Shown here in pieces: positions 1-7,308 of a DNA stretch of 41,314 nt. The stretch lies in contig JAWXVD010000017.1 of assembly GCA_044425705.1 (NCBI GenBank), positions 1-41,314 of the forward strand. Reading direction: 5' to 3'. Each line of letters opens with the position of its first letter. The stretch's first letter is position 1. The position numbers were made by a program, and so were the translations under genes. Under the pieces are notes generated by a model that saw nothing but the letters and a program-made list of their open reading frames with translations, was not told the DNA's origin and ran no database searches. Source of the DNA: JAWXVD01 sp044425705 (GTDB lineage: Bacteria; Bacillota; Clostridia; Lachnospirales; Lachnospiraceae).

Positions 1-119
1 ACAATGTACTTGGAGGGCATAACCCTCCAGAAGTATAGAGGGAAAACCGCCTACCGTTATGGTAGCACCATGGAAGCATTTTAGCATATAATGTCGAAAA
101 AGTATAGCATGAAATTATG
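1..119 (-). repeat. Toxin-leader repeat, copy 1 (gene off the left edge)
   Basis: This is nearly identical to 765-882 (three substitutions and one indel over about 118 nt). Read on the minus strand, copy 2 is the 5' leader of a 28-codon hydrophobic peptide, so copy 1 is probably the leader of a second such gene whose coding part lies just left of base 1. Within it are two hairpins: GGAGGG/CCCTCC near 12-28 and CTACC/GGTAG near 51-65. The partner gene is inferred, not seen. Confidence 0.7.
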
Positions 120-195
120 TGGTTTTGAATTTAATAGGTGGTTTATTAGTTGTAAAAATTCATTGACAGATAAAGAAAAATCGTAAAATGGAATA

Positions 196-224
196 TTGTA
201 ATAAGGTTTTGTATATGCTATAAT
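196..224 (+). promoter_or_regulatory. Promoter of small RNA candidate 1
   Basis: TTGTAA (196-201), a 17-nt spacer and a perfect TATAAT (219-224). The predicted start near 231 lies about 70 nt before the hairpin at 271-301, and no reading frame follows, so a short RNA is the likely product. An upstream TTGACA at 163-168 has no well-spaced -10 box of equal quality. Confidence 0.5.
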
Positions 225-230
225 ATGTCT

Positions 231-303
231 AGGCAAAACAGATGGAATTATCCAAAGCAACACCAAATTGAAACCCCAGTAGCTCGCAACTACTGGGGTT
301 TCT
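231..303 (+). ncRNA. Small RNA candidate 1, convergent to the peptide gene at 347-433
   Basis: A roughly 70-nt transcript is predicted from the promoter at 196-224 to the hairpin at 271-301. It runs towards the minus-strand peptide gene at 347-433 and would overlap that gene's 3' untranslated region if transcription of the latter reads through the hairpin. Type I antitoxin RNAs often have this geometry. Existence and role are inference. Confidence 0.35.
271..303. terminator. Hairpin terminator, possibly bidirectional
   Basis: A 12-bp stem, AAACCCCAGTAG (271-282) with CTACTGGGGTTT (290-301), and a 7-nt loop. The T-run is short in both directions. It lies between small RNA candidate 1 and the end of the peptide gene at 347-433. 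Confidence 0.6.
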
Positions 304-346
304 TCTCAATTTGTACAGTAGAGCATCTGTAGGCTAGTTACCGATT

Positions 347-433
347 TTACTTGTGACCATCTAACCATTTGATGATATAGTGGCAAACTATACCAGCCAC
401 AACAGTCACAAGAACAGATGAAACTAATTCCAA
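347..433 (-). CDS. 28-aa hydrophobic peptide, type I toxin-like
   Basis: A 28-codon reading frame with a TTG start at 433 preceded by AAAGGGG at about 10 nt. An ATT one codon earlier is an alternative start. The peptide begins MELVSS, has one hydrophobic helix of about 16 residues, and ends in a polar tail KWLDGHK. This layout (short acidic N-terminus, single membrane helix, charged C-terminus) is that of small membrane-acting toxins of type I toxin-antitoxin systems. It differs in sequence from the peptide at 650-736. Promoter TATAAT is possible at 487-482 on the minus strand. Toxicity is inferred only from size, composition and context; it could be a non-toxic small membrane protein. Confidence 0.45.
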   Translation of the reverse strand: MELVSSVLVTVVAGIVCHYIIKWLDGHK

Positions 434-534
434 AATACAACATCCCCTTTCTGAAACCAGATATAGGGCGGTAAGGTATTGATTATATCATAAAAGGAAA
501 TAATATGCATAGATATTTAGTGGTGAAAAATCCA

Positions 535-563
535 TTGACAGATAATAAAATCTAGTTTAAGAT
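535..563 (+). promoter_or_regulatory. Promoter of small RNA candidate 2
   Basis: Consensus TTGACA (535-540), 17-nt spacer, TAAGAT (558-563). Downstream there is no open frame, only about 90 nt up to the strong hairpin at 615-658. Confidence 0.55.
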
Positions 564-569
564 AAGAAT

Positions 570-659
570 ATAAAAAGGCACTACCGATAGACGGTTGTCC
601 CTCAAATAGTAATTAAAAAATAATCGCTAGTTTTCGAGGACTGGGGCGATTATTTTTTA
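570..659 (+). ncRNA. Small RNA candidate 2, putative antitoxin RNA
   Basis: A predicted 90-nt RNA from the promoter at 535-563 to the hairpin at 615-658. It contains a short hairpin around ACCG...CGGT and the string CGGTTGTCCCTC. TCCCTC is complementary to GAGGGA inside the ribosome site of the convergent toxin-like gene (650-736). It also resembles, in the same sense, the CGGTT...CCCTC string in that gene's own leader. This suggests regulation by pairing at the ribosome site or by competing for leader folding, in addition to overlap at the 3' ends. All of this is inferred from sequence. Confidence 0.4.
615..658. terminator. Bidirectional terminator
   Basis: AAAAAATAATCGC (615-627) pairs with GCGATTATTTTTT (646-658), giving T-runs on both strands. 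It ends small RNA candidate 2 (plus) and overlaps the last codons and end of the toxin-like gene (minus). Confidence 0.75.
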
Positions 660-736
660 TGTGAAATCTTGTATACAAGATTAACAATTGCGACAATTAA
701 TATGGAAAATTGAATCAATTCTTCATATGTAACCAT
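650..736 (-). CDS. 28-aa holin-like / type I toxin-like peptide
   Basis: A 28-codon frame starting with ATG at 736, which lies 6 nt from a perfect AAAGGAGGGAG ribosome site. That site decides this start over an upstream in-frame ATG at 850. The peptide starts MVTYEELIQF, continues as a hydrophobic helix (about residues 9-22) and ends with the basic tail KISHKK. The start (M-x-x-YE-x-L), single helix and lysine-rich end are typical of the 'putative holin-like toxin' family of Firmicutes type I systems (TxpA/BsrG-like). The long structured leader at 765-882, the convergent small RNA and the shared terminator fit that assignment. Function was not tested; similarity is by eye. Confidence 0.65.
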   Translation of the reverse strand: MVTYEELIQFSILIVAIVNLVYKISHKK

Positions 737-764
737 AGCACTCCCTCCTTTCCCATTGTAAGAA

Positions 765-882
765 ACAATGTACTTGGAGGGCATAACCCTCCAGAAGTTT
801 AGAGGGAAACCGCCTACCGTTATGGTAGCACCATGGAAGCATTTTAGCATATAATGCCGAAAAAGTATAGCTTGAAATTATG
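765..882 (-). repeat. Toxin-leader repeat, copy 2
   Basis: Near-identical to 1-119. On the minus strand it is the 5' leader of the toxin-like gene at 650-736. It carries two hairpins, CTACC/GGTAG and GGAGGG/CCCTCC, and a third (CATTGT/ACAATG) overlaps its end just before the ribosome site. The homology stops at about 882, which probably marks the upstream edge of the leader or promoter. Confidence 0.75.
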
Positions 883-917
883 CGATTTAGTTCACGGGTT
901 AAAAGGTACGAAAATGT

Positions 918-946
918 TTGACGATGTTGGAAATATGTAGTAACAT
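918..946 (+). promoter_or_regulatory. Promoter of bactofilin gene 1
   Basis: TTGACG (918-923), 17-nt spacer, TAACAT (941-946). Predicted start about 953, giving a leader of roughly 33 nt with the ribosome site GGGGGAGG before the ATG at 986. Confidence 0.6.
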
Positions 947-985
947 AATTAGTAGGTGTAGACGGTTTATCTTGGGGGAGGACTT

Positions 986-1540
986 ATGATGAAGAGTAAT
1001 AATTATATGAATAAATTAAAAAATATTGAAAGAGTGGAGAATGTAGCTTCACCAGAAGTTGTTGCAGAAAAAAAGGCTGTAGTAGCAGAGCCAGTAAATG
1101 TACAAAAACCAAGTAATGGAGTAACAAGTGATACTTCGATTATCGGTATAGATACAGAGATTGTGGGAACAGTATCTTCTAATGGAAATCTTAAAATTTT
1201 GGGTGCGATTAAAGGAGATGTATCAGCAAAAGGTAATATATTAGTACAAGGTAGCATAGAGGGTAATCTGACAGCTAATAGTATTGTATCAAAAGGTGGA
1301 AAAGTACAAGCTGAGACAATAAAGGTAGAGACTGATTTTCAAGTGGGAGAAAATTCAGAGATTATTGGCAACATTTCAAGTGAGACCATTACAGTTGATG
1401 CAAAGATAAATGGAAATATTTCTACGGGAAAGACTTGTTCAATTAATAAACATGCTGTCATTGTAGGAGATATTGTGGCACAGAATCTCTCTATTGAATT
1501 AGGGGCTTCGGTATCAGGACATGTGGAAAGTAAAGGATAA
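986..1540 (+). CDS. Bactofilin family protein 1
   Basis: 184 residues. Residues about 1-50 are a polar, probably flexible head. Residues about 50-182 carry the repetitive glycine/valine/isoleucine pattern of the bactofilin (DUF583) beta-helix: a glycine every few residues with runs such as GTVSSNGNLKILGAIKGD. Bactofilins are nucleotide-independent cytoskeletal polymers that in other bacteria position cell-wall enzymes. Start: ATG with GGGGGAGG 5 nt upstream; an adjacent second ATG is possible. It has its own promoter and ends in the terminator at 1576-1624, facing a second bactofilin and a cell-wall peptidase on the other strand. The family call is firm; the specific role is unknown. Confidence 0.88.
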   Translation: MMKSNNYMNKLKNIERVENVASPEVVAEKKAVVAEPVNVQKPSNGVTSDTSIIGIDTEIVGTVSSNGNLKILGAIKGDVSAKGNILVQGSIEGNLTANSIVSKGGKVQAETIKVETDFQVGENSEIIGNISSETITVDAKINGNISTGKTCSINKHAVIVGDIVAQNLSIELGASVSGHVESKG

Positions 1541-1575
1541 GTTGTTGTTTTTACATAATAATTACGAAAAATAAT

Positions 1576-1624
1576 ATGCAAATTAAAAGAGGCTAGTGGA
1601 ACTAGTCTCTTTTTAATTTGCATA
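1576..1624. terminator. Bidirectional terminator between convergent genes
   Basis: A long stem: ATGCAAATTAAAAGAG with CTCTTTTTAATTTGCAT around an inner CTAGT/ACTAG. A/T runs on both sides allow use in both directions. The stop codon of the minus-strand peptidase (1613-1615) lies inside it. Confidence 0.85.
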
Positions 1625-2551
1625 TGCATATTCATTTGATTGAATGTCAATAGGGGTATCTTCTTCGCTGGAATAATCACTAGGTGCGGTTAAAATAAAT
1701 TCTTCTAAAGTAATTCCTTTTTCCATAATATATGTTGCGGCTGAAACACCTACATAGCGATAATGCCAAGATTCATAGGAAATTCCAGTCCAAGCTTCAG
1801 CACCTTCAGGATATCTTACAATAAAACCATATTCGGCACAATGTTCGGCAAACCATAGAGCCTCTTCGGTTTCACTTTGTTCATAGTCTAGAGTTTGATG
1901 GGAGCGTCCAACAATATCAACAGCTAGTCCAGTAGAATGTTCGCTGTTTCCGGGAGCATTTAATTGTTCAATAGCTTCTGTATAGGCATCAGAAGCAGAA
2001 TATCCCTGTGCCATTTTTTCGGTCACAGATTCTTGTAATAAATCCCATTGCATTTCATCAGAACGATAAGCTGAGCAGATGGTAACATCATGACCTGCTT
2101 CAATAGCAGCATCAATCATGGCTTCTAAATCATCTTGAATACGAGCATCTACATATTGTCCACTATACGTTCTTGCTAGTTCACATTCAAAATCATCAGG
2201 TAAAGGATTATTACCATTTACGAGTATAAATTTCCAGTTAGTAGGGTCTATTTCAGGGTAATAAATTTCATTTTTAGTAGTATGAATTTCAGAAGTATCA
2301 AGATTAGTAGTGTCAACTTCAGAAGTGTTAGCCTTTGTAGTAGTAAGTGGAGAAGTATCATCAATATCTGTAATGATAGGAACTGAAGCATTAGATGATA
2401 TAGAGGTAACTAGTATATTATTGTCGTGAGTATTTTCTTTATGTTCGTAATAAAAGACGATCAAAATGGAAGGAATTATCATTAAGACTAAGTAGAAGGT
2501 AATAATAAGATGTTTATAGAATTTAATACTTCCGATATATTTATTATCCAT
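1613..2551 (-). CDS. Membrane-anchored D,D-/L,D-carboxypeptidase, M15 (VanY/DacY-like)
   Basis: 312 residues from the ATG at 2551, chosen because AAAGGA lies 12 nt upstream; an upstream in-frame ATG would add 22 residues without a better site. Residues 12-34 are a single membrane anchor. Residues about 40-100 are a Ser/Thr-rich extracellular linker. The peptidase domain follows: SAYRSDEMQ (160-168), zinc ligands in SEHSTGLAVD (H205, D212), and the catalytic Glu and third ligand in ESWHYRY (E260, H263). These are complete for a zinc peptidase of the M15B family that trims peptidoglycan stem peptides outside the membrane. It lies downstream of bactofilin 2 on the same strand, a pairing known for bactofilins and wall peptidases, so the two may work together. 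Confidence 0.9.
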   Translation of the reverse strand: MDNKYIGSIKFYKHLIITFYLVLMIIPSILIVFYYEHKENTHDNNILVTSISSNASVPIITDIDDTSPLTTTKANTSEVDTTNLDTSEIHTTKNEIYYPEIDPTNWKFILVNGNNPLPDDFECELARTYSGQYVDARIQDDLEAMIDAAIEAGHDVTICSAYRSDEMQWDLLQESVTEKMAQGYSASDAYTEAIEQLNAPGNSEHSTGLAVDIVGRSHQTLDYEQSETEEALWFAEHCAEYGFIVRYPEGAEAWTGISYESWHYRYVGVSAATYIMEKGITLEEFILTAPSDYSSEEDTPIDIQSNEYAYAN

Positions 2552-2580
2552 ATCAATAATCATTCCTTTCATTATAGTTA

Positions 2581-2655
2581 AGCCAGTGATTTCACTTGCT
2601 TGCAAGGATGAAATCACAGACGCTGAGGATGAAAATTTATTTTCACCCTTTAGTT
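2581..2655 (-). repeat. 75-bp double-hairpin repeat, copy A
   Basis: Minus-strand copy of an element also found at 5663-5737 and 8857-8940. It has two stem-loops: GGGTGAAAAT/ATTTTCATCC, and GTGATTTCA/TGAAATCAC around CTTGCAAGCAAG, joined by CAGCGTCT. It lies between bactofilin 2 and the M15 peptidase, so it would be transcribed in their shared mRNA. Confidence 0.8.
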
Positions 2656-2663
2656 ACATCCTT

Positions 2664-3113
2664 TTATTTGCCGATTTGCATAGAACCGATTAATTGCACT
2701 TCTTTTGTCATAGAGATTTCTTTTGCAAAAATTTCTCCCATAATATTTCCAGATTCAGCAACAATTGTATTAGCATGAATAGAGCCTTTTAAAGTACCGT
2801 GAAAAAAAACAGTATTATCACAAATCACTTCTCCAACAACAGTTCCTAAAATGGTCAAATCTCCATGAGAATGAATTTTACCAGAAACAGTGAGTCCTTT
2901 TGCAATAGTAGTTAGAGGTGTTTTGGAAATGGGTGGTTTTTCTTCTGGAATGTCTTCTTTGAAAGTGTTTTTTGAAAATTGTCCTATGGTATTTGGAGAT
3001 GAAGTTTTTGGAGCGGGTATTACAATAGGTGTAATTGCTTTTTTTTGAAAAAATAACTTATCTATCCCAAGAAGTTCGTCTAATGCTAAAGTTAAATTTG
3101 GATTAATGGTCAT
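2664..3113 (-). CDS. Bactofilin family protein 2
   Basis: 149 residues. An N-terminal polar segment (about 1-65, proline and lysine rich) is followed by a short bactofilin beta-helix core (about 66-148) with glycine spacing such as GKIHSHGDLTILGTVVGE. Ribosome site AAGGGGAT before the ATG. Promoter TTGTTT-N16-TATAAT lies 50-77 nt upstream on the minus strand. It is the first gene of a probable two-gene unit with the M15 peptidase and is not a recent duplicate of bactofilin 1, to which it is only loosely similar. It may organise the peptidase at the membrane, by analogy with bactofilin-peptidase pairs elsewhere. Confidence 0.85.
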   Translation of the reverse strand: MTINPNLTLALDELLGIDKLFFQKKAITPIVIPAPKTSSPNTIGQFSKNTFKEDIPEEKPPISKTPLTTIAKGLTVSGKIHSHGDLTILGTVVGEVICDNTVFFHGTLKGSIHANTIVAESGNIMGEIFAKEISMTKEVQLIGSMQIGK

Positions 3114-3162
3114 AAATAATCCCCTTTTGATAATATTTATAAAAAGTTAATAGTTTAGTAAT

Positions 3163-3190
3163 ATTATACTCTTATTTATTGAAAAAACAA
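3163..3190 (-). promoter_or_regulatory. Promoter of bactofilin 2 / M15 unit
   Basis: On the minus strand TTGTTT (3190-3185), 16-nt spacer, TATAAT (3168-3163). The start codon at 3113 follows after about 50 nt. Confidence 0.55.
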
Positions 3191-3358
3191 GAAAAAAAAG
3201 CGTATTAATCAGTGATTTGGGGTGAAAAACTTAATATTTTTGCAAAGGATAATGTTATGTAAATGGATTTATGAAGCAGATGAGTTGTAACGCATGCGAA
3301 GAACTGGTAAAATGTACTTCAATAGATTAGAGGTATGTGAATAATGGAGATTAGGTGA

Positions 3359-4033
3359 ATGGAATTAAATATAATATTTGAAGATAGAGATATAATTTTG
3401 TGTCATAAAATGGCAGGGATTGCTACACAGACGGCAAAGCTAGGTCAAAGAGACATGGTTAGTGAAATTAAGAATTATTTGGCCCAAAAAGATAAAAATA
3501 AGAGAGGGGAACCTTATGTAGGTGTGATTCATCGATTGGATCAACCAGTAGAAGGTCTCTTGTTGTTTGCAAAAACTAAGGAAGCGGCAAAAGAATTAAG
3601 TGCACAAGTGGAAAAACATGTGGTTAAAAAGTACTATTTGGCTACAGTATGTGGAAAACTACGAGAAAAAGAAGGTGTACTTGTGGATTACCTAATTAAA
3701 GATGGACGGAGTAATACTTCACGAATTGGAAAAAAAGGAGATAAGGAAGCAAAATTATCTAAATTGAGTTATCAAGTAATTGAGGAAAAAGAAGAGGTAA
3801 CAGCAATTGAAATTTTACTAGAAACAGGAAGACATCATCAAATAAGAGTGCAATTTTCTAATTTGGGACATCCTTTATTAGGAGATTTAAAATATGGTAC
3901 AGAAAAGAGTGAAGAAATAAGTAAAAAATTAGGGATAAATGACGTATCTTTGTGTGCATATAAATTAGGATTTAATCATCCTAGTACAAGAAAAAAGATG
4001 GAGTTTACAATTAAGCCAACTGAGAAATTATAA
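3359..4033 (+). CDS. RluA-family pseudouridine synthase
   Basis: 224 residues, short for the family because no S4 RNA-binding domain is present at the N-terminus. The catalytic motif is HRLDQPVEGLLLFAKT with the nucleophile D61. The second family motif is ETGRHHQIRVQF. It isomerises uridine to pseudouridine in rRNA or tRNA; the target cannot be read from sequence. Start: ATG with GGAG 9 nt upstream. It stands alone between the divergent bactofilin unit and the YtvI-like gene. Family call firm, RNA target open. Confidence 0.9.
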   Translation: MELNIIFEDRDIILCHKMAGIATQTAKLGQRDMVSEIKNYLAQKDKNKRGEPYVGVIHRLDQPVEGLLLFAKTKEAAKELSAQVEKHVVKKYYLATVCGKLREKEGVLVDYLIKDGRSNTSRIGKKGDKEAKLSKLSYQVIEEKEEVTAIEILLETGRHHQIRVQFSNLGHPLLGDLKYGTEKSEEISKKLGINDVSLCAYKLGFNHPSTRKKMEFTIKPTEKL

Positions 4034-4139
4034 ATTTGACAGGTGGTAATTAGGATGGTTTTACCACTTTAGAAAAAGAATGAAATTATTCTAAATGCTC
4101 ATACTATAACCATAATAAAGTGAAAGTGATGGGCACAGT

Positions 4140-5180
4140 ATGGAAAATATAATAAAGAAAAATGGCAAAAAGATAGCTTTAATGGGACTTGTAATAGGAG
4201 CTATTTTTTTTGTGTTTCAATATATGTTGCCATTGGTTGCGCCATTTATTTGTAGTTTTGTAGTGATTTATTGGTTATATCCTTATTTTTATAAAATTGA
4301 ACTAAAATGGAAGATAAAAAAAGAAATAAGCATGGTGTTTCTCTTATTTCTCATTATTATTATATGCCTTATTATAATTTGGGGTGTTATTCAAATTCTT
4401 ATGTATGGTATGAACTTTTTTAAGATTCATGGAAATGAAATTCAAAAAAACGTAGAAGAGGTGATTTATACAGTAGGTATTTTCTTGGAGGACAAGATAG
4501 GACTTACAAGTCATGGAATAGAGGACAATATGATGTTGGGAATAGAGGAAATTACAGCGTCTATGGAGGAAAATCTAATACCAGTGATGATGGACTATTC
4601 CTTGAATTATGGCCGAAAATTACTTCCTATTATTACATTTATAGGGATTTTCTTTATTTCATTAATTCTTTTATGCAAAGACTTTGAAGAAATAATGGAA
4701 GGGGTTAGAAGAGGCGGAGTGTTGCATTCCTTTATGGATTTTATGGAAGGATTTTTGAATACAATCGGAACATATGTAAGGACACAGTTATTGATTATTT
4801 GTATCATTAGTATTGTTTCAACATTGATATTGGGATTTAGTGGGATTTCAGGCGGTTGGATATTAGGGATTTTGACAGGTTTATTAGATGCACTTCCTTT
4901 TATTGGAGCGGGCTTAGTTTTATTACCTACAGGATTGTGGCAATTAGTGAATGGAAACATAGGGAATGTGATTATTTGTGTGATTTTATATGTGATTTGT
5001 ATTGCAATTAGAGAATGGTTGGAACCTAAGTTGATGGGAAATAAGTTGGGAATTCCTCCGGTGTTTATTTTACTGTCTTTGTATGCAGGAGTACAATTAT
5101 TTGGAATTAGTGGGATTATAAAAGGTCCTTTGGTAGCAGTATTATTAAAACTGCTATTTGTAGGTGAGAGTAAAGTTTAA
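4140..5180 (+). CDS. AI-2E/PerM-family membrane protein, YtvI-like
   Basis: 346 residues, mostly hydrophobic, with about seven or eight membrane segments: two near the N-terminus (about 12-48), one near 64-90, then a soluble stretch (about 95-150) before the C-terminal block. The family signature region is ILTGLLDALPFIGAGLVLLP followed by REWLEPKLMGNKLGIPP, as in AI-2E transporter family proteins. Length and pattern match the sporulation membrane protein YtvI better than autoinducer exporters, but exact assignment needs a tree. Weak ribosome site (GTGATGGG). Followed by two hairpins at 5197-5236 and 5250-5288. Confidence 0.75.
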   Translation: MENIIKKNGKKIALMGLVIGAIFFVFQYMLPLVAPFICSFVVIYWLYPYFYKIELKWKIKKEISMVFLLFLIIIICLIIIWGVIQILMYGMNFFKIHGNEIQKNVEEVIYTVGIFLEDKIGLTSHGIEDNMMLGIEEITASMEENLIPVMMDYSLNYGRKLLPIITFIGIFFISLILLCKDFEEIMEGVRRGGVLHSFMDFMEGFLNTIGTYVRTQLLIICIISIVSTLILGFSGISGGWILGILTGLLDALPFIGAGLVLLPTGLWQLVNGNIGNVIICVILYVICIAIREWLEPKLMGNKLGIPPVFILLSLYAGVQLFGISGIIKGPLVAVLLKLLFVGESKV

Positions 5181-5196
5181 GTAATGGTTCAGCGAT

Positions 5197-5236
5197 ATAA
5201 TATAGTTACAGGCCGTGTGAACTGTAACTATATTAT
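5197..5236. repeat. Perfect 15-bp inverted repeat
   Basis: ATAATATAGTTACAG (5197-5211) pairs perfectly with CTGTAACTATATTAT (5222-5236) around a 10-nt loop. There is no T-run, so it is not a standard terminator by itself. It may protect the mRNA 3' end or bind a protein. Confidence 0.65.
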
Positions 5237-5249
5237 GATAAAGTGTTTT

Positions 5250-5288
5250 TGTAACTATTCAGCTATAAGCTGAAAGTTACATTTTTTG
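5250..5288 (+). terminator. Terminator after the YtvI-like gene
   Basis: TGTAACT...CAGCT / AGCTG...AGTTACA stem followed directly by TTTTTT (5282-5287). Confidence 0.85.
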
Positions 5289-5299
5289 TTTAAAACTAG

Positions 5300-5328
5300 T
5301 TGACAAAGATTTAGAATTTTTATAACAT
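5300..5328 (+). promoter_or_regulatory. Promoter of the proS T-box transcript
   Basis: TTGACA (5300-5305), 17-nt spacer, TAACAT (5323-5328). It lies just after the previous terminator and just before the T-box. Confidence 0.65.
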
Positions 5329-5334
5329 GTAAAA

Positions 5335-5578
5335 CATAAGATTAAAACTCAGGCGAAGAAGAGGAATAGTATAAAGAGGAATCACTGCAGAGAGAAGGCC
5401 CTATGGTGAAAGGTCTTTGTGAGGAAAATTTAGAACCTACCTTGGAGTCACTATATGAAAATATGGCGTAAGTCGGCGTTAACGATATATGAGTGGAATG
5501 CAAGTGCATTAATTAGGGTGGTACCGCCGAAGTTTTCGGTCCCTTTGTAGGGAAGAAACTTTTGGTGGTTTTTTTATA
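5335..5578 (+). promoter_or_regulatory. T-box riboswitch, proline specifier (CCU)
   Basis: Upstream of proS. The stem I region has the purine-rich GAAGAGGAATAGTA element (5356-5371), and the specifier loop reads GAA-CCT-A with the Pro codon CCT at 5436-5438. The T-box core AGGGTGGTACCGCCG is at 5515-5529. The terminator arm pairs ACCGCCGAAGTTT with AAACTTTTGGTGGT and ends in TTTTTTT near 5577. Uncharged tRNA-Pro (anticodon reading CCU) would pair with the specifier and the T-box, stop terminator formation and turn on proS. Specifier and downstream gene agree. Confidence 0.95.
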
Positions 5579-5662
5579 TAAAAAGATAAGAAAATCCCTA
5601 TATCAACCCTAAAATTAGTGGTTTTTAGAATGTGATTTTATGGAATCCGTAGTGAATTCATA

Positions 5663-5737
5663 GACTAAAGGGTGAAAATAAATTTTCGCTTTCAGCGTCT
5701 GTGATTTTACTCTTACAAGCAAGTGAAATCACTGGAC
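5663..5737 (+). repeat. 75-bp double-hairpin repeat, copy B
   Basis: Plus-strand copy, between the T-box terminator and proS. GGGTGAAAATAAATTTTCG and GTGATTTTA...GTGAAATCAC stems, joined by TCAGCGTCT as in copy A. It therefore sits in the proS leader downstream of the T-box switch. Confidence 0.8.
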
Positions 5738-5787
5738 TAAATAATAACTAAGAAATTGAATAATAATGCATAAAAAAGGAGAATGAA

Positions 5788-7233
5788 ATGGCACAGAAAA
5801 AATTAGTAGAAGCAATCACTTCAATGGATGTGGATTTTGCACAGTGGTACACGGATGTAGTATTAAAGGCGGATTTAATTGATTACACAAGCGTAAAAGG
5901 ATGTATGGTAATTAAACCAGCAGGATATGCAATTTGGGAATTAATACAAAGACAATTGGATGATAGGTTTAAAGCTACAGGAGTAGAAAATGTATATTTA
6001 CCAATGTTTATTCCAGAGAGCCTTTTAGAAAAAGAAAAAGACCATGTAGAAGGATTCGCTCCAGAAGTGGCTTGGGTAACACATGGTGGATTAAATAAAT
6101 TACAAGAAAAACTTTGTGTAAGACCAACTTCAGAAACTTTATTCTGTGATTTCTATAAAAATGATATTCAATCACATAGAGATTTACCAAAAGTGTATAA
6201 TCAATGGTGTTCGGTAGTCCGTTGGGAAAAAGAGACGAGACCATTCCTTCGCTCTAGAGAATTCTTATGGCAAGAAGGTCATACAGCTCATGCTACAGCG
6301 GAAGAAGCAGAAGCAAGAACAGTACAAATGTTAAATGTGTATGCTGATTTTTGTGAAGAAGTGTTAGCTATGCCAGTTGTTAGAGGACGTAAAACAGATA
6401 AAGAAAAATTTGCAGGAGCAGAAGCTACCTATACAATTGAAGCATTGATGCATGATGGAAAAGCATTGCAGTCAGGAACTAGCCATAACTTTGGTGATGG
6501 TTTTGCAAAGGCATTTGGAATTCAATATACAGATAAAGACAATACATTAAAACATGTACATCAAACATCATGGGGGATGACAACTCGTTTGATTGGGGCG
6601 ATTATTATGGTTCATGGAGATAATTCAGGACTTGTATTACCACCAAAAGTTGCACCAACACAAGTTATGATTGTACCTATTATGCAAAAGAAAGCTGGTG
6701 TATTAGAAAAAGCAGAAGAATTGAGACAACAATTATCTGCATATGAAAATAAAAATATCCGTGTGAAAGTAGATGTTTCAAATAAGAGTCCAGGATATAA
6801 ATTCTCTGAACAAGAGATGCGAGGAATTCCTGTTCGTGTAGAAGTAGGGCCTAAAGATATTGAGGCTAATAAGTGTACTGTATGCCGTCGTGATACTGGT
6901 GAAAAAATTGAAATTTCATTAGATGATTTAGAAGAAACAGTTGCAAATTTATTAGAACAAATTCAAGTAGATATGTTAGAAAAAGCTAGAGCACACAGAG
7001 AAGAGCATACGTATGTTGCACAAACAATTGATGAAATGGGTGCAATTTTAGATGAACATCCAGGCTTTGTAAAAGCTATGTGGTGTGGAGATCAAGCATG
7101 TGAAGATGCAATCAAAGAAAAAATAGGTGCTACAAGTAGATGTATGCCATTTGCTCAAGAAAAATTGTCTGATGTATGTGCATGCTGTGGCAAACCAGCG
7201 AAAGAAATGGTATACTGGGGTAGAGCATATTAA
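5788..7233 (+). CDS. proS: Prolyl-tRNA synthetase (archaeal/eukaryal type)
   Basis: 481 residues. It charges tRNA-Pro with proline. Class II motifs are visible: the motif 2 region (YNQWCSVVRWEKETRPFLRSREFLWQEGHTAH) and a motif 3-like stretch near WGMTTRLIGAIIMVHGD. The anticodon-binding domain follows (APTQVMIVPI onward). A C-terminal zinc-ribbon-type domain has CTVCRR and CACCGK and ends in WGRAY. This is the shorter ProS form without the editing insertion found in the E. coli type. ATG start with AAAGGAGAATGAA upstream. Regulated by the proline T-box. Confidence 0.97.
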   Translation: MAQKKLVEAITSMDVDFAQWYTDVVLKADLIDYTSVKGCMVIKPAGYAIWELIQRQLDDRFKATGVENVYLPMFIPESLLEKEKDHVEGFAPEVAWVTHGGLNKLQEKLCVRPTSETLFCDFYKNDIQSHRDLPKVYNQWCSVVRWEKETRPFLRSREFLWQEGHTAHATAEEAEARTVQMLNVYADFCEEVLAMPVVRGRKTDKEKFAGAEATYTIEALMHDGKALQSGTSHNFGDGFAKAFGIQYTDKDNTLKHVHQTSWGMTTRLIGAIIMVHGDNSGLVLPPKVAPTQVMIVPIMQKKAGVLEKAEELRQQLSAYENKNIRVKVDVSNKSPGYKFSEQEMRGIPVRVEVGPKDIEANKCTVCRRDTGEKIEISLDDLEETVANLLEQIQVDMLEKARAHREEHTYVAQTIDEMGAILDEHPGFVKAMWCGDQACEDAIKEKIGATSRCMPFAQEKLSDVCACCGKPAKEMVYWGRAY

Positions 7234-7308
7234 ATAGGAAAAGATAGAAGATAGTAGGTTTAGAAATAAAAATTTTGAACCTATTGAGAGAAAGGGACAG
7301 GTATTCAT

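Noticed and set aside
81..266. 61-codon minus-strand frame near the left edge
   Set aside because: No ribosome site, and it runs through promoter and leader-repeat sequence; the small peptides at 347-433 and 650-736 have much better signals.
5197..5236. Perfect 15-bp stem as the terminator of the YtvI-like gene
   Set aside because: It lacks a T-run; the hairpin at 5250-5288 has one and is the better terminator.
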